Positions 61,576 through 64,000 of a stretch of 64,000 nucleotides of DNA are shown here, piece by piece. The notes beneath the pieces were generated by a model. That model did no database searches and was not told where the DNA came from. It saw only the letters and a list, made by a program, of their open reading frames with translations. A program made the translations under genes and the position numbers. The number at the start of each line of letters is the position of its first letter. Positions within the stretch are counted from its first letter, which is position 1. The DNA is taken from NCBI RefSeq assembly GCF_001513965.1, contig NZ_KQ948015.1, positions 300,998-364,997 of the forward strand, written 5' to 3'. The stretch comes from Streptomyces cellostaticus. Lineage in GTDB: Bacteria > Actinomycetota > Actinomycetes > Streptomycetales > Streptomycetaceae.

Positions 61576-63494
61576 TCGGCTCTCTCCTTGACTGTGCCCC
61601 CCGTGTTCCTGACGGCGGAACGCGCGTCCTCGGCGGCCAGGCTCGCGCTGATCCGTCCCGCGACCTCGACGGGCGTGAGACCGATGTCGGCCAGCACCTC
61701 GCCGCGCTTGGCGTGTGCGAGGAACTGCTCCGGAATGCCGAACCGCCGCACCGGCACGTCCACGTCCGCGTCACCGAGGGCGAGTGCCACGGCCGAACCG
61801 ACCCCGGCGGCCCGGCTGTTGTCCTCGACGACGGCCACCAGGCGGTGCCCGGCGGCCAGGCCCGGCAGCGCCGGGTCGACGGGCTTGACCCAACGGGGGT
61901 CCACCACCGTGCAGTTGACGCCCCGCGCCGCCAGCAGCTCGGCAGCCTGGAGACACACCGGCGCCATCACGCCGACGGCCACCAGCAGCACCTCGGGGCG
62001 CTCGCCGCGGTGCAGGACGTCCATACCGCCGACGTGGTCGATCGCCGGGATCCCGGGACCCACCGACTCCTTCGGGAAGCGGACCAGGGTGGGCGCGTCG
62101 TCCACGGCCACGGCCTCCCGCAGCTGGGCGCACAGCTGGTCGGCGTCGCGCGGGGCGGCGATCCGGAGGCCGGGTACGACCTGGAGGACGGACATGTCCC
62201 ACATGCCGTTGTGGGAGGCCCCGTCGACGCCGGTGACGCCGGCCCGGTCCAGCACGAAGGTCACCCCGCAGCGATGCAGGGCCACGTCCATCAGCAGCTG
62301 GTCGAAGGCGCGGTTGAGGAAGGTGGCGTAGACGGCGACGACCGGGTGCAGGCCGCCGGTGGCGAGACCGGCCGCGGAGACGGCCGCGTGCTGCTCGGCG
62401 ATGCCCACGTCCCAGACCCGGTCGGGGAAGCGCTCGGCGAACCTGCCGAGGCCCACCGGGTGCAGCATGGCCGCCGTGATCGCCACGACGTCCTCCCGCT
62501 CCTCGCCGATCCTGACGATCTCGTCGCCGAACACCGAGGTCCAGGACGGTCCGCCGGCGGGCGCGAGCGGTGCGCAGGTCAGCGGGTCCATCACGCCGAC
62601 GGTGTGGAAGTGGTCCTCCTCGTGGGCGAGGGCGGGCTCGTAGCCGCGGCCCTTCTCGGTGAGGCAGTGGACCAGGACCGGCCCGTGGAAGCGTTTCGCG
62701 CGGCGCAGCGCCGATTCGACGGCCTTGATGTCGTGTCCGTCGATCGGGCCGAGGTACTTCAGGCCCAGGTCCTCGAACATCCCCTGCGGGGCGAAGGCGT
62801 CCTTGAAGCCCTTCTTCGCGCCGTGCAGGGACTCGTAGAGGGTGTGGCCGACCACCGGAGTCCTCAGCAGGACGTCCTTCCCCCAGGCCAGGACCTTCTC
62901 GTAGCCGTCGGTGGTGCGCAGGGTGGCGAGGTGGTTGGCGAGGCCGCCGATGGTCGGGGCGTACGACCTCTCGTTGTCGTTGACGACGATGATCAGCGGC
63001 CGGTCCTTGGCGGCCGCGATGTTGTTCAGCGCCTCCCAGGCCATGCCGCCGGTCAGCGCGCCGTCGCCGATGACCGCGACGACATGGCCCTTCTCCCCCT
63101 GCACCTGGTTGGCTTTGGCCAGGCCGTCGGCCCAGCCGAGCGCGGTGGAGGCGTGGCTGTTCTCGATGACGTCGTGCTCGGACTCCTCGCGCGAGGGGTA
63201 GCCGGACAGGCCGCCCTTGCCGCGCAGCTTGGAGAAGTCCTGGCGTCCCGTCAGCAGCTTGTGGACATAGCTCTGGTGGCCGGTGTCCCACAGGATGCGG
63301 TCGACCGGTGACTCGAAGACCCGGTGGAGCGCGATGGAGAGTTCCACCACCCCCAGATTGGGCCCGAGGTGCCCGCCGGTTCTCGCCACCGCGTGCACCA
63401 GGAACTCACGGATCTCCTCGGACAGTTCGCCGAGTTCCGCCTCGGACAGCGCCTTCAGGTCGCGTGGTCCCCGGATGCTCTCCAGAATCGTCAC
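61572..63494 (-). CDS. dxs: 1-deoxy-D-xylulose-5-phosphate synthase
   Basis: A 640-residue ThDP enzyme, first step of the MEP isoprenoid pathway (pyruvate plus glyceraldehyde-3-phosphate). [20 protein letters not shown], ThDP motif [19 protein letters not shown], catalytic Glu in [15 protein letters not shown], and [17 protein letters not shown] 63494 with GAGAGGGGG upstream; a longer start at 63533 overlaps the ispG end. A second dxs copy is usual in hopanoid clusters. Confidence 0.95.
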   Translation of the reverse strand: MTILESIRGPRDLKALSEAELGELSEEIREFLVHAVARTGGHLGPNLGVVELSIALHRVFESPVDRILWDTGHQSYVHKLLTGRQDFSKLRGKGGLSGYPSREESEHDVIENSHASTALGWADGLAKANQVQGEKGHVVAVIGDGALTGGMAWEALNNIAAAKDRPLIIVVNDNERSYAPTIGGLANHLATLRTTDGYEKVLAWGKDVLLRTPVVGHTLYESLHGAKKGFKDAFAPQGMFEDLGLKYLGPIDGHDIKAVESALRRAKRFHGPVLVHCLTEKGRGYEPALAHEEDHFHTVGVMDPLTCAPLAPAGGPSWTSVFGDEIVRIGEEREDVVAITAAMLHPVGLGRFAERFPDRVWDVGIAEQHAAVSAAGLATGGLHPVVAVYATFLNRAFDQLLMDVALHRCGVTFVLDRAGVTGVDGASHNGMWDMSVLQVVPGLRIAAPRDADQLCAQLREAVAVDDAPTLVRFPKESVGPGIPAIDHVGGMDVLHRGERPEVLLVAVGVMAPVCLQAAELLAARGVNCTVVDPRWVKPVDPALPGLAAGHRLVAVVEDNSRAAGVGSAVALALGDADVDVPVRRFGIPEQFLAHAKRGEVLADIGLTPVEVAGRISASLAAEDARSAVRNTGGTVKERAE

Positions 63495-63534
63495 GCTGGG
63501 CCCCCTCTCGGTCCGTGCCGTGCCTTGCCTCACT

Positions 63535-64000
63535 TCACCTGGTCTGCTCGGCCAGCTTCATGGCCTCCTCGATGAGGGTCTCCACGATCTTCGACTCGGG
63601 CACGGTCTTGATGACCTCGCCCTTGACGAAGATCTGCCCCTTGCCGTTGCCCGAGGCAACCCCGAGGTCGGCCTCGCGCGCCTCACCCGGACCATTGACC
63701 ACACAGCCCATCACCGCGACCCTGAGCGGCACTTCCATGCCGTCCAGTCCTGCCGTGACCTCTTCGGCGAGCTTGTAGACGTCCACCTGGGCCCGCCCGC
63801 AGGACGGGCACGAGACGATCTCCAGGCGCCGCTGCCGCAGCCCCAGCGACTCCAGGATCTGGATGCCGACCTTGACCTCCTCGGCGGGTGGGGCCGACAG
63901 GGAGACGCGGATGGTGTCGCCGATGCCCCGCGACAGCAGGGCGCCGAAGGCGACGGCCGACTTGATGGTGCCCTGGAAGGCCGGGCCCGCCTCGGTGACA
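63535..64000 (-). CDS. ispG: 4-hydroxy-3-methylbut-2-enyl diphosphate synthase, C-terminal part (window edge)
   Basis: The last ~154 codons of IspG, continuing past the window edge. Fe-S cluster Cys: VSCPSCGR (two) and [16 protein letters not shown] (third), plus [19 protein letters not shown]. It acts two-thirds of the way down the MEP pathway, just upstream of dxs on the same strand (40-base gap), so isoprenoid precursor supply and the hopanoid aminotransferase share a transcript. Confidence 0.95.
   Translation of the reverse strand, partial: VTEAGPAFQGTIKSAVAFGALLSRGIGDTIRVSLSAPPAEEVKVGIQILESLGLRQRRLEIVSCPSCGRAQVDVYKLAEEVTAGLDGMEVPLRVAVMGCVVNGPGEAREADLGVASGNGKGQIFVKGEVIKTVPESKIVETLIEEAMKLAEQTR

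Overview
The window reads as the chromosome of a Streptomyces species. GC is about 70-73 % over most genes, many starts are GTG or TTG, and actinomycete marker families are present: a conservon (sensor, roadblock, DUF742 and GTPase), PF04672 methyltransferases, a split transketolase, GlnA3-type glutamine synthetase, Tat lipoproteins, a SpoIIE/GAF phosphatase and a hopanoid-associated aminotransferase-dxs-ispG group. Gene order partly recalls what I remember of S. coelicolor (iolD; glnA3 plus amidohydrolase plus NUDIX; LysR-kbl-tdh; dxs-ispG). No search was run.

Layout. 1-4.1 kb: a sugar ABC importer (-) diverges from iolD and a GntR/UTRA regulator (+). 4.1-9.6 kb: a four-gene glycan operon (Tat lipoprotein binding protein, two permeases, GH42 beta-galactosidase). 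9.6-10.6 kb: a scar with a truncated trypsin-co-occurring-domain gene facing away from a truncated WD40 gene. 10.6-12.8 kb: cyanate detoxification (CynR-like LysR diverging from carbonic anhydrase and cyanase). 12.9-16.6 kb: an accessory island of clearly lower GC next to a tRNA-Pro. It holds hydrolase debris, two unfamiliar low-GC reading frames, an IS5-like element of about 1.5 kb that carries a HEAT-repeat gene, and a frameshifted tyrosine integrase. 16.8-20.5 kb: DUF309, cobF/cobK (convergent), a HAD phosphatase and a TauE/SafE exporter. 20.6-24.3 kb: acyl-CoA ligase and thiolase (-) diverging from an alpha/beta hydrolase. 24.4-29.9 kb: two paralogous PF04672 methyltransferases flanking a decayed HAD gene, then glnA3, amidohydrolase and NUDIX. 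30-33.6 kb: a membrane protein, GAF-SpoIIE phosphatase, a MASE1 protein and a second identical tRNA-Pro. 33.7-35.4 kb: split transketolase. 35.4-35.95 kb: a tandem repeat array that resembles the 3' end of the adjoining MFS gene. 37-42 kb: YjbR, GNAT, XRE-cupin, LysR, kbl and tdh (threonine to glycine plus acetyl-CoA). 42.2-46.4 kb: conservon with a GAF gene. 46.7-49.1 kb: M14 carboxypeptidase, a small propeptide-like gene and TetR, with related operator-like sequences in two promoters. 49.1-55.3 kb: MBL hydrolase, an amino acid dehydrogenase, TetR, an SGNH hydrolase, a secreted DUF6250-like protein and an M23/LysM hydrolase behind a probable c-di-AMP (ydaO) riboswitch. 55.7-58.8 kb: GH36 alpha-galactosidase and a tyrosine phosphatase. 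58.8-64 kb: DUF6126, XRE-cupin, then the hopanoid aminotransferase, dxs and ispG (cut by the window edge).

The stronger leads, none proven new, are: (1) the TetR, propeptide-like protein and M14 peptidase module with matching operator half-sites; (2) the IS element carrying a HEAT-repeat gene; (3) the repeat array that seems to derive from a transporter gene end; (4) the eroded trypsin-co-occurring-domain/WD40 locus; and (5) the low-GC island genes.
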